A stretch of DNA of 64,000 nucleotides from Escherichia marmotae (GTDB lineage Bacteria; Pseudomonadota; Gammaproteobacteria; Enterobacterales; Enterobacteriaceae). The translations under genes and the position numbers were made by a program. The stretch is from the NCBI RefSeq assembly GCF_002900365.1, contig NZ_CP025979.1, positions 1,860,001 through 1,924,000 of the forward strand, written 5' to 3'. Shown in pieces: positions 1 to 10,200 of this stretch. The notes under the pieces were generated by a model that had not been told where the DNA came from, did not search any database, and saw only the letters and a list, made by a program, of their open reading frames with translations. The first letter of the stretch is position 1, and the number at the start of each line of letters is the position of its first letter.

Positions 1-572
1 AGGACGCCACCATCGGCCAGCGGCACATGGAAGTTGTAACTAACCGGGTTTTGCGCGATCAACCGTTCCAGCAGTACGCCGCTGTCGATGGCGGCATCGG
101 TGGTGATATCAATCAACCGTGACAACACCACTTTGTCGACTTGCGGTGTGGCGGTAAGTGCGGCAGCACGGGCAACCATCTGTTCAAACGTGGCTTGTTC
201 CGGAATTGCCTGCCGTTCAACCACATTCAGCGACTGGCTGCGGGTAAAACGGCGCGCAGAAGCTTGTTTTTCCTGGCGGGAGAATGGCTGCCAGGATTCG
301 GGAATATACAGCGATGAAGGTTGACGTGGATCGAAGGGGATTGCCCCAACCATCACTGGATTTTTAATGCCCTGCGATTTGGCATTAGCAAACAGGGCGG
401 TGAGTCTTTGCTGGAAGGGACTGTCTGGCGAATCCCCGTTCACAGCCGGTTCATCAAAGCGGGCGAAACATCCTGACGTCGTAAAACTGCGGTACGGCGA
501 CATAAAGAAAAAGCGATTGGGCGCAAGTGTTGCCATGGTCTGCTGTACTTCCTCAGCCAGTGACGTATCCAT
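1..572 (-). CDS. entC: Isochorismate synthase EntC (N-terminal part; gene runs off the left edge)
   Basis: EntC converts chorismate to isochorismate, the first committed step of enterobactin synthesis in the cytoplasm. The first 190 codons are present and read without a stop from the ATG at 572 to the window edge. The start MDTSLAEEV and the VDKVVLSR segment, with the catalytic-base Lys at position 147, match E. coli EntC (family length about 391). The gene is divergent from fepB, and the 188-bp gap between them holds Fur-type operators, so iron starvation should induce both. The rest of entCEBA lies outside the window. Confidence 0.97.
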   Translation of the reverse strand, partial: MDTSLAEEVQQTMATLAPNRFFFMSPYRSFTTSGCFARFDEPAVNGDSPDSPFQQRLTALFANAKSQGIKNPVMVGAIPFDPRQPSSLYIPESWQPFSRQEKQASARRFTRSQSLNVVERQAIPEQATFEQMVARAAALTATPQVDKVVLSRLIDITTDAAIDSGVLLERLIAQNPVSYNFHVPLADGGV

Positions 573-600
573 ATCATCCTCCACAAAATGATAAAGGCTT

Positions 601-619
601 TAATAATGATTATCATTTA
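601..619. promoter_or_regulatory. Fur box in the entC-fepB divergent promoter
   Basis: The sequence taataatgattatcattta is close to the palindromic 19-bp Fur consensus GATAATGATAATCATTATC. It lies 29 bp upstream of the entC ATG. Position and match support iron-dependent repression of entC. The exact protected region cannot be seen from sequence. Confidence 0.8.
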
Positions 620-715
620 TATTTTCGGTCGCTAACCTAAAAGCAAACAGCCACTATGTCAACTCTTGCCGCAACACAATCTACGACTCGGGCTTGCATC
701 TGCTTGTCGTTACAA

Positions 716-734
716 TGAAAATGAGAAGCATTAA
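716..734. promoter_or_regulatory. Probable second Fur box, fepB side
   Basis: The stretch tgaaaatgagaagcattaa resembles a degenerate Fur site (aaaTGAgaagCATTaa) and lies 27 bp upstream of the fepB start. A separate site facing fepB fits known Fur control of this divergent region. It is weaker by eye than the 601-619 site. Confidence 0.5.
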
Positions 735-760
735 CTTCACTAATAACAGGACGCTGATTC

Positions 761-1717
761 GTGAGACTCGCCCCGCTCTACCGTAAGACCCTTTTCTTAG
801 CAGGACTTTTGCTTTCTGGAATATCCACAGTACAGGCCGCCGACTGGCCACGTCAGGTGACTGACAGCCGCGGCAGCCATACGCTGGAAAGCCAGCCACA
901 GCGCATCGTCTCAACCAGCGTCACGCTGACGGGGTCGCTGCTGGCGATAGACGCTCCGGTGATTGCCAGTGGTGCAACTACGCCGAATAACCGCGTCGCG
1001 GACGACCAGGGATTCTTGCGCCAGTGGAGCGATGTTGCGAAGGAACGCAAACTGCAGCGCCTCTATATCGGAGAACCGAACGCCGAAGCGGTAGCCGCAC
1101 AAATGCCGGATCTGATTTTGATTAGCGCAACCGGCGGCGATTCTGCAATGCCACTGTACGATCAGCTTTCCACCATCGCGCCGACGTTAATTATCAATTA
1201 CGACGACAAAAGCTGGCAGTCGCTGTTAACGCAGTTAGGCGAAATTACCGGGCATGAGAAACAGGCGGCAGAAAGAATTGCGCAGTTTGATAAGCAACTG
1301 GCGGCAGCGAAAGAGCAAATCAAATTACCGCCGCAGCCGGTCACTGCCATTGTCTATACCGCCGCTGCACACAGTGCCAATCTCTGGACGCCGGAATCAG
1401 CACAAGGGCAGATGCTGGAACAACTCGGCTTTACGCTGGCGAAACTGCCTGCGGGCTTAAACGCCAGTCAAAGTCAGGGCAAACGCCATGACATCATTCA
1501 GCTTGGTGGAGAAAATCTGGCTGCCGGGTTAAACGGTGAGTCGCTGTTCCTGTTCGCCGGCGATCAGAAAGATGCCGATGCAATTTATGCTAATCCGCTG
1601 CTCGCGCACCTGCCTGCAGTACAGAACAAGCAGGTTTATGCACTGGGAACCGAGACGTTCCGTCTGGATTACTACAGCGCCATGCAAGTGCTGGAACGAC
1701 TTAAGGCGCTGTTCTAA
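761..1717 (+). CDS. fepB: Ferric enterobactin periplasmic binding protein FepB
   Basis: FepB carries ferric enterobactin across the periplasm from FepA to the FepDGC ABC importer. It has 318 residues, the family length. The start is GTG at 761, after a weak aacagga ribosome site. Residues 1-26 are a signal peptide (hydrophobic core [10 protein letters not shown], then VQAA). The mature part is a class III binding protein of the iron-siderophore type, with [17 protein letters not shown] at the start of the first lobe. Three bases separate its end from the end of convergent entS. Fur-type sites upstream suggest iron repression. Confidence 0.97.
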   Translation: MRLAPLYRKTLFLAGLLLSGISTVQAADWPRQVTDSRGSHTLESQPQRIVSTSVTLTGSLLAIDAPVIASGATTPNNRVADDQGFLRQWSDVAKERKLQRLYIGEPNAEAVAAQMPDLILISATGGDSAMPLYDQLSTIAPTLIINYDDKSWQSLLTQLGEITGHEKQAAERIAQFDKQLAAAKEQIKLPPQPVTAIVYTAAAHSANLWTPESAQGQMLEQLGFTLAKLPAGLNASQSQGKRHDIIQLGGENLAAGLNGESLFLFAGDQKDADAIYANPLLAHLPAVQNKQVYALGTETFRLDYYSAMQVLERLKALF

Positions 1718-1720
1718 GCA

Positions 1721-2971
1721 TTAACTGTCGGACGCTGCCGCTTGTGGTGGCGTCTGGCGAAAACGGCGCAACTCCACCAGCACCAGCAACAACAATACAC
1801 CGATAATCAACAAGCCAAAGCCACTGACGCTGGCGGATGTAACCGGTGTCATCATCGCCCCCAGACCGCCCAGCAACGCCGCACCAATCGCATCGCCCGT
1901 CACGTTCTGCGCCGTCCACAAACCGTTAATCCGCCCTAACATCGCTTCCGGAGTTTGCGTTTGCAGCATTGTATATTGCAGCAACGAACTGACCGCGCTC
2001 AGCCAGCCGAACAGCGCCAGACAAACCACGCCCGGAATCCACATTGGCATCAGGCCAAACAAACCAATGGCGAGAAATGAACCTAATGTGGAAAGCAGCA
2101 TTAACATTCCTGGCCGCACGCTATGCGCCAGTTTCCCGCTAGTCAACGCCCCGATTGCCGCACCGAGCGGAATTGCCGCATAGAGAAAGCCAATCTGCGC
2201 CGCCGACATCTGCCAGTTGATTGCCAGCGCCGGATACAGTACCCGCACCGCACTCGCCATCGTCAACAACCCACCCAACAGCGCAATGCCGCCCACCAGC
2301 GGGCTGGCGAGCAGAAAACGAAAGGCTGCCAGAAGCGATTTCAGCGGATGCTCACGCGGCTGCGGTGGCGGCGGCAGTGCCGGAAGGCTAAACAGAGGCC
2401 GTAAAGTGATGAACGTTCCTGCCGCCGCCAGCCCGTAGTTCCAGGCGACGCCGCCAGTCGCCAGCAGTAAGCCACCCATCATGGGCGAAATTACCGATCC
2501 CAGGCGCACGGTCAACATGGTAATCGCCCCGGCCTGCATTAAGTTTTCCCGCCCAACTAGCGCCGGCGTTGCCGCCAGCAGCGCCGTAACGCCCAGCGAG
2601 GCAAAAAAACCATCCCATAAACCGAGTAAATAGATTGCCAATAGTGATGACTCCGGCAACAGCGCGTTCAGGCACAGACCAATAAAGCCAATACCACAGG
2701 TGCCGCGCGCCAGCAAAATCACTTTTTTGCGCTCATAACGATCCGCCAGCACACCACCGACCATCAGACCGACAAACATCGCGCCGCCGGTCAGCGTCAC
2801 TGAAAGCCCAACCTGCCAGGTGGAATTCGTCATCATCTGGATCTGCACCGGCACCGCGACGCCGAGCAACCCCAGAGAAACAATTGAGATAAAACGAGCG
2901 AGGAATACTGCGCGAAACGCCGGGTGCGTTTTCAACAGGCTGAGGTTAAGCAGCCAGGATTGTTTATTCAT
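1721..2971 (-). CDS. entS: Enterobactin exporter EntS (MFS)
   Basis: EntS is the inner-membrane major facilitator that exports newly made enterobactin to the periplasm. The 416-residue protein starts [19 protein letters not shown] and has about 12 hydrophobic segments. The loop [13 protein letters not shown] near residues 76-88 is the MFS motif-A region between TM2 and TM3. It is divergent from fepD across a 110-bp gap with a Fur-type operator, and converges with fepB. The length matches E. coli EntS (YbdA). Confidence 0.96.
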   Translation of the reverse strand: MNKQSWLLNLSLLKTHPAFRAVFLARFISIVSLGLLGVAVPVQIQMMTNSTWQVGLSVTLTGGAMFVGLMVGGVLADRYERKKVILLARGTCGIGFIGLCLNALLPESSLLAIYLLGLWDGFFASLGVTALLAATPALVGRENLMQAGAITMLTVRLGSVISPMMGGLLLATGGVAWNYGLAAAGTFITLRPLFSLPALPPPPQPREHPLKSLLAAFRFLLASPLVGGIALLGGLLTMASAVRVLYPALAINWQMSAAQIGFLYAAIPLGAAIGALTSGKLAHSVRPGMLMLLSTLGSFLAIGLFGLMPMWIPGVVCLALFGWLSAVSSLLQYTMLQTQTPEAMLGRINGLWTAQNVTGDAIGAALLGGLGAMMTPVTSASVSGFGLLIIGVLLLLVLVELRRFRQTPPQAAASDS

Positions 2972-3043
2972 TACAATGCCTTGCCATCAAATATTTTAAA
3001 TACCTATTCTTAGGCTGCACATGCTAACATATCCAAATAAGAT

Positions 3044-3070
3044 CGATAACGATAATTAATTTCATTATCA
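3044..3070. promoter_or_regulatory. Fur operator between entS and fepD
   Basis: Overlapping Fur-type hexamers (gataac, gataat, taattt, cattatca) fill this stretch. It lies directly upstream of the fepD ribosome site in the divergent entS-fepDGC promoter region. Iron-regulated expression of both directions is known for this locus. The box limits given are approximate. Confidence 0.7.
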
Positions 3071-3081
3071 TGGAAGTTCGT

Positions 3082-4086
3082 ATGTCTGGTTCTGTTGCCG
3101 TGACACGCGCCATTGCCGTGCCCGGATTGCTGTTATTACTGATTATCGCGACGGCATTAAGCCTGCTCATTGGGGCAAAATCACTCCCCGCCTCCGTGGT
3201 CCTGGAGGCACTCTCCGGCACCTGCCAGAGCGCCGACTGCACCATCGTGCTCGACGCGCGACTGCCGCGCACCCTTGCCGGATTGCTGGCGGGCGGAGCG
3301 CTTGGCCTTGCCGGGGCGTTAATGCAAACCCTCACCCGAAACCCGCTTGCCGATCCCGGTTTGCTTGGCGTGAACGCCGGAGCCAGCTTTGCCATTGTGC
3401 TCGGCGCAGCGCTGTTTGGTTACTCTTCCGCCCAGGAACAACTGGCGATGGCTTTCGCTGGCGCGCTGGTGGCCTCGTTAATTGTTGCCTTTACCGGCAG
3501 CCAGGGCGGCGGGCAGTTAAGTCCGGTGCGTTTAACCCTGGCGGGCGTGGCGCTGGCGGCGGTGCTGGAAGGGCTGACCAGCGGCATCGCCCTGCTTAAT
3601 CCTGACGTCTACGATCAGTTGCGTTTCTGGCAAGCCGGTTCACTGGATATTCGCAACCTCCATACCTTAAAAGTGGTGCTGCTCCCGGTGCTGATCGCCG
3701 GAGCAACCGCACTCTTACTGAGTCGTGCGTTGAATAGTTTAAGTCTGGGAAACAACACCGCGACGGCGCTGGGTAGCCGCGTAGCGCGCACACAGTTGAT
3801 TGGTCTGCTGGCGATTACCGTGCTTTGCGGTAGTGCGACGGCAGTGGTGGGTCCGATTGCCTTTATTGGCCTGATGATGCCGCATATGGCGCGCTGGTTG
3901 GTAGGAGCAGATCATCGCTGGTCACTCCCCGTTACACTACTCGCCACGCCTGTCCTGCTGCTGTTTGCCGATATCATCGGGCGTGTGATTGTGCCCGGCG
4001 AGCTGCGCGTTTCCGTGGTCAGCGCCTTTATTGGCGCACCGGTATTAATCCTCCTCGTCCGACGTAAAACGCGAGGTGGCGCATGA
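3082..4086 (+). CDS. fepD: Ferric enterobactin ABC transporter permease FepD
   Basis: FepD is one of two inner-membrane permeases that pass ferric enterobactin from FepB into the cytoplasm. I chose ATG 3082 (MSGSVAVTRAIAVPG, 334 aa, the family length), with ggaag 6 bp upstream. An in-frame ATG at 3070 would add four residues but lies in the operator. It belongs to the FecCD family, with about 10 TM helices and the conserved LMQTLTRNPLADPGLLGVNAG segment. It overlaps fepG by four bases (ATGA), so the two are probably translationally coupled. Confidence 0.96.
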   Translation: MSGSVAVTRAIAVPGLLLLLIIATALSLLIGAKSLPASVVLEALSGTCQSADCTIVLDARLPRTLAGLLAGGALGLAGALMQTLTRNPLADPGLLGVNAGASFAIVLGAALFGYSSAQEQLAMAFAGALVASLIVAFTGSQGGGQLSPVRLTLAGVALAAVLEGLTSGIALLNPDVYDQLRFWQAGSLDIRNLHTLKVVLLPVLIAGATALLLSRALNSLSLGNNTATALGSRVARTQLIGLLAITVLCGSATAVVGPIAFIGLMMPHMARWLVGADHRWSLPVTLLATPVLLLFADIIGRVIVPGELRVSVVSAFIGAPVLILLVRRKTRGGA

Positions 4087-5075
4087 TTTACGTCTCTCGC
4101 AGATTACTCATAACCTGTTTGTTGCTGATTACCGCCTGTATCGTGGCGGGCATCTGGGGATTACGCAGTGGTGCTGTGACACTGGAAACATCGCAGGTAT
4201 TCGCCGCGCTGATGGATGATGCTCCCCACAGTATGACAATGGTCGTCACCGAATGGCGCTTACCGCGCGTGCTGATGGCGCTGTTAATTGGCGCGGCGCT
4301 GGGCGTCAGCGGCGCTATTTTTCAGTCGCTGATGCGTAACCCACTCGGCAGCCCTGACGTGATGGGCTTTAACACCGGGGCGTGGAGCGGCGTGCTGGTG
4401 GCGATGGTACTGTTTGGTCAGGACCTGACGGCTATCGCCCTGGCAGCAATGGCGGGGGGCATTGTCACTTCACTACTGGTCTGGCTGCTCGCCTGGCGTA
4501 ACGGTATCGACACCTTTCGCCTGATTATTATCGGTATCGGTGTTCGCGCCATGCTGGTGGCCTTTAATACCTGGCTATTGCTTAAAGCCTCATTAGAGAC
4601 GGCGCTAACGGCGGGTTTGTGGAATGCCGGCTCGCTCAACGGCCTGACATGGGCGAAAACCTGGCCTTCCGCGCCAATCATTATTTTGATGTTAATTGCC
4701 GCAGCCTTGCTGGTAAGGCGGATGCGCTTGCTGGAGATGGGCGATGATACCGCCTGCGCGCTGGGCGTCAGCGTCGAACGCTCGCGTCTGTTAATGATGC
4801 TGGTGGCGGTGGTGCTTACCGCTGCTGCAACTGCACTGGCGGGGCCGATCTCCTTTATTGCGCTGGTCGCGCCGCATATTGCCCGACGCATTAGCGGCAC
4901 CGCTCGCTGGGGGCTGACCCAGGCGGCGCTATGTGGCGCGCTGTTACTGCTGGCAGCAGACCTCTGCGCTCAGCAACTGTTTATGCCGTATCAACTTCCG
5001 GTTGGCGTCGTCACCGTCAGCCTCGGCGGTATTTACCTTATCGTCTTGTTAATTCAGGAGTCTCGCAAAAAATGA
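4083..5075 (+). CDS. fepG: Ferric enterobactin ABC transporter permease FepG
   Basis: FepG is the second FecCD-type permease of the importer and pairs with FepD. The 330-residue, highly hydrophobic protein has the family segment FQSLMRNPLGSPDVMGFNTGA near residues 80-100 and GPISFIALVAPHIAR late in the protein. Four-base ATGA overlaps with fepD upstream and fepC downstream mark a tightly coupled fepD-fepG-fepC operon. Confidence 0.96.
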   Translation: MIYVSRRLLITCLLLITACIVAGIWGLRSGAVTLETSQVFAALMDDAPHSMTMVVTEWRLPRVLMALLIGAALGVSGAIFQSLMRNPLGSPDVMGFNTGAWSGVLVAMVLFGQDLTAIALAAMAGGIVTSLLVWLLAWRNGIDTFRLIIIGIGVRAMLVAFNTWLLLKASLETALTAGLWNAGSLNGLTWAKTWPSAPIIILMLIAAALLVRRMRLLEMGDDTACALGVSVERSRLLMMLVAVVLTAAATALAGPISFIALVAPHIARRISGTARWGLTQAALCGALLLLAADLCAQQLFMPYQLPVGVVTVSLGGIYLIVLLIQESRKK

Positions 5076-5887
5076 CCGAATCAGTAGCCCGTTTGCGCGG
5101 CGAGCAGTTAACCCTGGGATATGGCAAATATACCGTTGCGGAAAATCTGACCGTAGAGATCCCTGACGGTCATTTCACGGCGATTATCGGGCCAAACGGC
5201 TGCGGTAAATCCACGTTGCTGCGCACGTTAAGCCGTCTGATGACACCCGCTCACGGGCATGTCTGGCTGGATGGCGAACAGATTCAACGTTTCGCCAGTA
5301 AAGAGGTCGCACGCCGGATTGGTCTGCTGGCGCAAAACGCTACCACGCCGGGCGACATCACCGTTCAGGAGCTGGTAGCGCGTGGGCGCTATCCGCATCA
5401 GCCGTTGTTTACCCGCTGGCGGAAAGAAGATGAAGAGGCGGTTACAAAAGCGATGCAGGCCACGGGAATTACTCATCTGGCGAATCAAAGCGTGGATACC
5501 CTCTCCGGTGGGCAACGACAGCGAGCGTGGATCGCGATGGTGCTGGCCCAGGAAACGGCGATTATGTTGCTCGATGAGCCAACGACCTGGCTGGATATCA
5601 GTCATCAGATTGATTTGCTGGAGTTGCTCAGTGAACTAAACCGCGAGAAAGGCTATACGCTGGCTGCGGTGCTGCACGATCTCAACCAGGCCTGTCGTTA
5701 CGCCAGCCATTTGATTGCGCTACGAGAAGGAAAAATTATCGCCCAGGGTGCACCTAAGGAGATTGTCACTGCCGAATTAATTGAGCGTATCTATGGTTTG
5801 CGCTGCATGATTATTGATGATCCCGTGGCAGGAACACCATTGGTGGTGCCGCTCGGACGAACGGCACCTTCAACCGCGAAGATTTAA
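5072..5887 (+). CDS. fepC: Ferric enterobactin ABC transporter ATPase FepC
   Basis: FepC hydrolyses ATP to drive ferric enterobactin import through FepDG. ATG 5072 gives MTESVARLRG and 271 residues, the usual length, and overlaps the fepG stop by ATGA with caggag upstream. The longer in-frame extension from 4931 lies inside fepG and is not used. Motifs in order: Walker A GPNGCGKST (about 38-46), Q-loop LLAQN, signature LSGGQRQR, Walker B IMLLDEPT and H-loop VLHDLNQ. Its last four bases overlap the end of convergent fepE. Confidence 0.97.
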   Translation: MTESVARLRGEQLTLGYGKYTVAENLTVEIPDGHFTAIIGPNGCGKSTLLRTLSRLMTPAHGHVWLDGEQIQRFASKEVARRIGLLAQNATTPGDITVQELVARGRYPHQPLFTRWRKEDEEAVTKAMQATGITHLANQSVDTLSGGQRQRAWIAMVLAQETAIMLLDEPTTWLDISHQIDLLELLSELNREKGYTLAAVLHDLNQACRYASHLIALREGKIIAQGAPKEIVTAELIERIYGLRCMIIDDPVAGTPLVVPLGRTAPSTAKI

Positions 5888-7017
5888 ACTAAGTGGCCTT
5901 CCATCATGGCATCCTGTTTTCTGGATGCCATTGCATGGCGCAAAAGCACGCTGCCACACGCAACCATACCGCCGACCAACGCGGCAAGGATCACAATAAT
6001 CGCTTTGCCAGGACCGTCTTTTTTCACCGGCAAACTCGGACGCAACTGATATTTAAACGGCGTAAAATTGACATCGCTGACATTTGCTTTTGTTAATTGC
6101 TCAACAAGATACTGGCGATTACGTAAATCACCGTTCAGTTCGGCAACATCAGTGACTGCTTTTTCAATTTCCAGTTTACGCTCAATACCGTCTGCGCCGA
6201 GAGAAATAGAGAACTCAGGGTCGTCTTTTACTGCCTGACCATTACTGTAAACGGGTTTTTTAATTCCTGCCGCATTAGCAATATCGAGTGAATAATTGAG
6301 GCGCTGAATATTTGCATCAAGATGGTTTCTGGTTTTAATCCGATCCTGGGCCAGTTTTTCTTTTTCGAACTGGGTTTTAATTTCCAGTTTATTACGCACA
6401 TTTTCTAGCGACTCTTTCACCACCAACGTAGATATATAATCGATATACCCTGCCAGAACGGTCTGGGCTTCTTCACTGGTGGGCGCGGTAAAACTTAGCG
6501 TCCAGGAAGTATAAAGTGTCGGCTCATCTTTTTTCTTACTGGCATTGTCATCAACCGCTTTCATTTTTTCGCTCAATGCGACAATAGCGCGATGCAAATC
6601 CAGTTCGTCGATTTTCGCCTCTTTTAGTTGGTCCATAACATAAGGTGATGAACGCAGATACTCTTCCAGTAAGCTAACCGACTGAAACTTTTTAATAAAA
6701 AGATTGAAAACACCGCCGCGGTCGATATTGACATCGAGATCCAGCACGCGGAGTTTAGTGAAAGTTTTCTCCAGGTCTTGCCACTGAACAGCCTCTGCGG
6801 GGGTGATGACAGCCGAACTGGTCCATTTTTGCGGCAGGATGAAAGAGATAAGTAAACCTGCGCAGGCAAACGCAAAAACGACTGCCATGACCGTTTTTTT
6901 TGCCTGCCATAAAATGTCGATTAGATTAAGTAAATCAATTTCATTATTACTGGGCGACGCCAAGTGATAATCGGGAAAATGAGAGTCACTTCCCTGCTTA
7001 ATATTCAGTGATGACAT
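5884..7017 (-). CDS. fepE: Wzz-family polysaccharide co-polymerase FepE
   Basis: FepE is an inner-membrane polysaccharide co-polymerase (class 1 PCP, Wzz family) that sets very long O-antigen chain length. Despite the name it is not an enterobactin transporter. The 377-residue protein has an N-terminal TM helix (about 40-62), a long periplasmic coiled-coil-rich region, a Pro-rich approach FTPFKYQLRPSLPVKK, and a C-terminal TM helix (AIIVILAALVGGMVACGSVLL). It lies between fepC and entF and shares entF's strand. Confidence 0.93.
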   Translation of the reverse strand: MSSLNIKQGSDSHFPDYHLASPSNNEIDLLNLIDILWQAKKTVMAVVFAFACAGLLISFILPQKWTSSAVITPAEAVQWQDLEKTFTKLRVLDLDVNIDRGGVFNLFIKKFQSVSLLEEYLRSSPYVMDQLKEAKIDELDLHRAIVALSEKMKAVDDNASKKKDEPTLYTSWTLSFTAPTSEEAQTVLAGYIDYISTLVVKESLENVRNKLEIKTQFEKEKLAQDRIKTRNHLDANIQRLNYSLDIANAAGIKKPVYSNGQAVKDDPEFSISLGADGIERKLEIEKAVTDVAELNGDLRNRQYLVEQLTKANVSDVNFTPFKYQLRPSLPVKKDGPGKAIIVILAALVGGMVACGSVLLRHAMASRKQDAMMEGHLV

Positions 7018-7184
7018 GCGGTATAACCTGAAAATGAGTCCAATATGAGTAAATCTCCATAGCGCTCACTTTACCAGTTGGTGAGAATTATCCGAAGCTG
7101 AAGTTTGTAAATTACACGCACGAACGCAATATTTGGAGCATTTTCAGTCAATCCACTCAGGGGGTATTAATATGACAAATAATA

Positions 7185-7217
7185 AAATCCATAATTATTT
7201 ATCATAATTATGGATTT
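7185..7217. terminator. AT-rich inverted repeat after entF
   Basis: A perfect 13-bp stem, aaatccataatta paired with taattatggattt, has a 7-base loop and lies 16 bp beyond the entF stop. It may end or attenuate the fes-ybdZ-entF transcript before fepE. The stem is AT-rich, so termination strength is uncertain. Confidence 0.5.
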
Positions 7218-7232
7218 GTATTTAAGATAAAG

Positions 7233-10200
7233 TTATTTATTTAGTATCGTATGAATTATTGGCCCGATTTTTTCAAACGTCATTGGCGATATAATATCCA
7301 CGTGCGCGCAATCATGGCGATAAATATCCAGATCTGCAATCCACGGTGACCAGGCGCGCTCCGGGCTGACACCTTCCGGTAATGTACGCTCAGCAACAAA
7401 CAGCGTGGCTTTACCATCAAATGGCACACTATGAGCAGTGGTCAACAATCGCACCGCATCAGCATAGTTGCCTTCAATGGAGGTAAACAGCTCCGTTGAA
7501 GTACTTCCCTGCTGTGCCGCCAGGAACGCCTCGCGCTCGCGGTTAATCTCCGCCAGCACTTCCGGATCCAGACCGTTGGCTTCTTTTTCCTGCCAGTTTT
7601 GCGTTTCTGGTGGCCAGGTATCCAGCAAACCAAGAAATGCTACCTGTTCGCCACGAGCACGCAGTCGCGCCGCGATACCCTGCGCCAGCGTACCGCCCAG
7701 CGAATAACCCAGCAAGTAATAAGGGCCACGAGGTTGTTGTGCCAGTAATGTTGCCAGATGCGCTTCGCATACTTCATCCAGGTTTGTCGCCGTCTGCATG
7801 GGGCCATTGGGGCGCGGTGACTGAATACCGATAATCGACCATTGTGGGTCGAGATAACGCGAGAGCACGCTAAACTGCCAGGCAAAACCGGACGCCGGAT
7901 GGAAACAGAACAGCGTCGGGCCATTGCTTTCACGCAGTGGAAGAACGGTTTCAAATCCCAGACGCTGGGCGTTTTCTGCTCCGCCATCAATAATCATTGC
8001 CAGTTTAGCGACGATTGATGCCACCATCACCTGCCCCGGTGTGACCTGGCGAGCAAACTGTCGACTTAACTGCGCTGCCAGTTTCATCGCCAGTAGCGAA
8101 TGACCGCCAAGAGCGAAGAAATCAGCGTCGGCATCCTGCACGTCACAACCCAGTAATGACGAAAACGCTTCAGCAATAATCGATTCACTGCCCGTTTTCA
8201 GCGCACGTCCCGACGTATGGGCTTTTAGTTCCGGCAACGGCAGAGCTTTGCGATCCAGCTTGCCATTGGCGCTGAGCGGCAACTGCGCAAGTTGCAGCAG
8301 AACTACAGGCACCATATGCGGCGGCAATGTTTCGCGCAATTGCGCCTGCAGTGCAGTGGTATCCAGCGGCAAACCTGATTGCGACACCAGATACCCCACC
8401 AACTGACGCGCATCACCGCCGGTTGCTGCCGCCTGGTTAATGACACAAGCGTGGGTAACGGCCTGCTCGACATCTGGCAGCGCCTGCATCACGCGATCGA
8501 TTTCACCCAGTTCAATACGCTGACCACGGATTTTTAGCTGATCATCACTGCGCCCGAGATACTCCACCGCGCCATTTTCCAGCCAGCGAGCCACATCGCC
8601 AGTACGATACATGCGTTCACCAGGAGCGAACGGATCGGCAATAAAACGGCTGGCTGTGAGATCGGGTCGTCCAAGATAACCCTGCGCCAGTTGGATGCCG
8701 GTGAGATAGAGATCTCCCGCAACACCCGGCGGTACTGGATGCATCATCGCATCAAGAATGCGCAGCCCCGTGTTCCAGACCGGATAGCCAATCGGTACGC
8801 TGCTACCACTCACCGCCGCCAGTTCATCGCCAAAGGCCGGATACCAGCTCACATCCACCGCCGCTTCTGTAGGGCCGTAGAGATTATGTAACGGCGTGCC
8901 GGTTAATTGCTGCCACTCACGGCATAAATCGGTCGGTAATGCTTCGCCACTACAGAACACCTGTTTCAACGTCGCGCAACTTTGGCGAGCGGTTTCCGCT
9001 GTCAGCGAAGCAACAAACGCCGCCAGCATCGACGGTACAAAGTGTGTGGTCGTCACGCCGTATTCGGCAAAAAACCGTTGCATAGCGAGCGGATCGCGGT
9101 GCGCTTCCGGCTCTGCCATTACCAGTTTTGCCCCAGCGATAAACGGCCAGAAAAATTCCCATACTGAGACATCAAAACTGCACGGCGTTTTTTGAGCAAC
9201 GACATCTTCACCTGTCAGCGGGTAATGGTTTTGCATCCATAACAGGCGATTAACGATAGCCTTCTGCCCGACCATCACCCCTTTCGGCCTGCCGGTAGAA
9301 CCGGAAGTAAAGATGATATAAGCGGTGTGGTGCGGCTGCGAAAGTTGCAGTGGCGCACTGTCGTGAGGGGTAAGTGGGGCGTTATAGCAAAGGCGGGTTA
9401 AATTTGCTACATCGCTAAAGCGCGGCAGTTGATCGTCGCTGGTGATTAACAACGACGGGCGTGCATCTTCCAGCATCATCTTCAGACGATCGTCCGGATA
9501 GCCCGTATCCAGCGGTAACCAGGCCGCGCCTGCTTCAACAATCGCATGTAATGCCAGGGTCAAAAAGACCGAGCGCGGCAATGCCACCGCTACGCTGTCG
9601 CCGGGTTTAACGCCGCGCTCACGCAGCAGATTAGCCAGCGCTACCACCTGCTCGCGCATTTCCCGATAGCTGAACTGGTAATGTGCATCTGCCAGAGCCG
9701 GAGCATCCGGCGTTTTCGCTGCCTGTTCTGCCACCAGCGCGCTCAGTGTGGTTTCAGGAATATCGACCTGGGTGGCGTTGATCTGCGCCAACTGAGCATA
9801 TTCGTCTGGCAGCATAATATCGACATCGCCACACGACAGCGTCGGATCCGCGGCAAATTGCGCAATCAGCATTTTCAGGCGTTCAGCGTTCTGGATTAAC
9901 GTTGACTCATCGTAACGTTGTTTATTGGCGAGGATCTCAATACTCAAATCACCGTGTTCATCCGGGAACAGCGCCAGTTCAAGGTCATTAACCGGGCCGG
10001 TTGCCAGGGTGTGAGTTTGCGACTGCACGCCCGGAATATCCAGTTGATAATCAAATACCTTGATATTGAGTACCGGGCCGAAAAGCGGTTCCTCTCCCGC
10101 CGCACGTCCGCTGTCACGCACAATTTGTTCCGCATCATAACGTTGATGGCGGCGCATCTTTTTCAACTGCCCTGCCAGCCGGATTGCCAGTTGCGGCAGC

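Noticed and set aside
4931..5071. 47-codon N-terminal extension of fepC
   Set aside because: It lies within fepG; ATG 5072 gives the conserved 271-aa FepC with the ATGA overlap.
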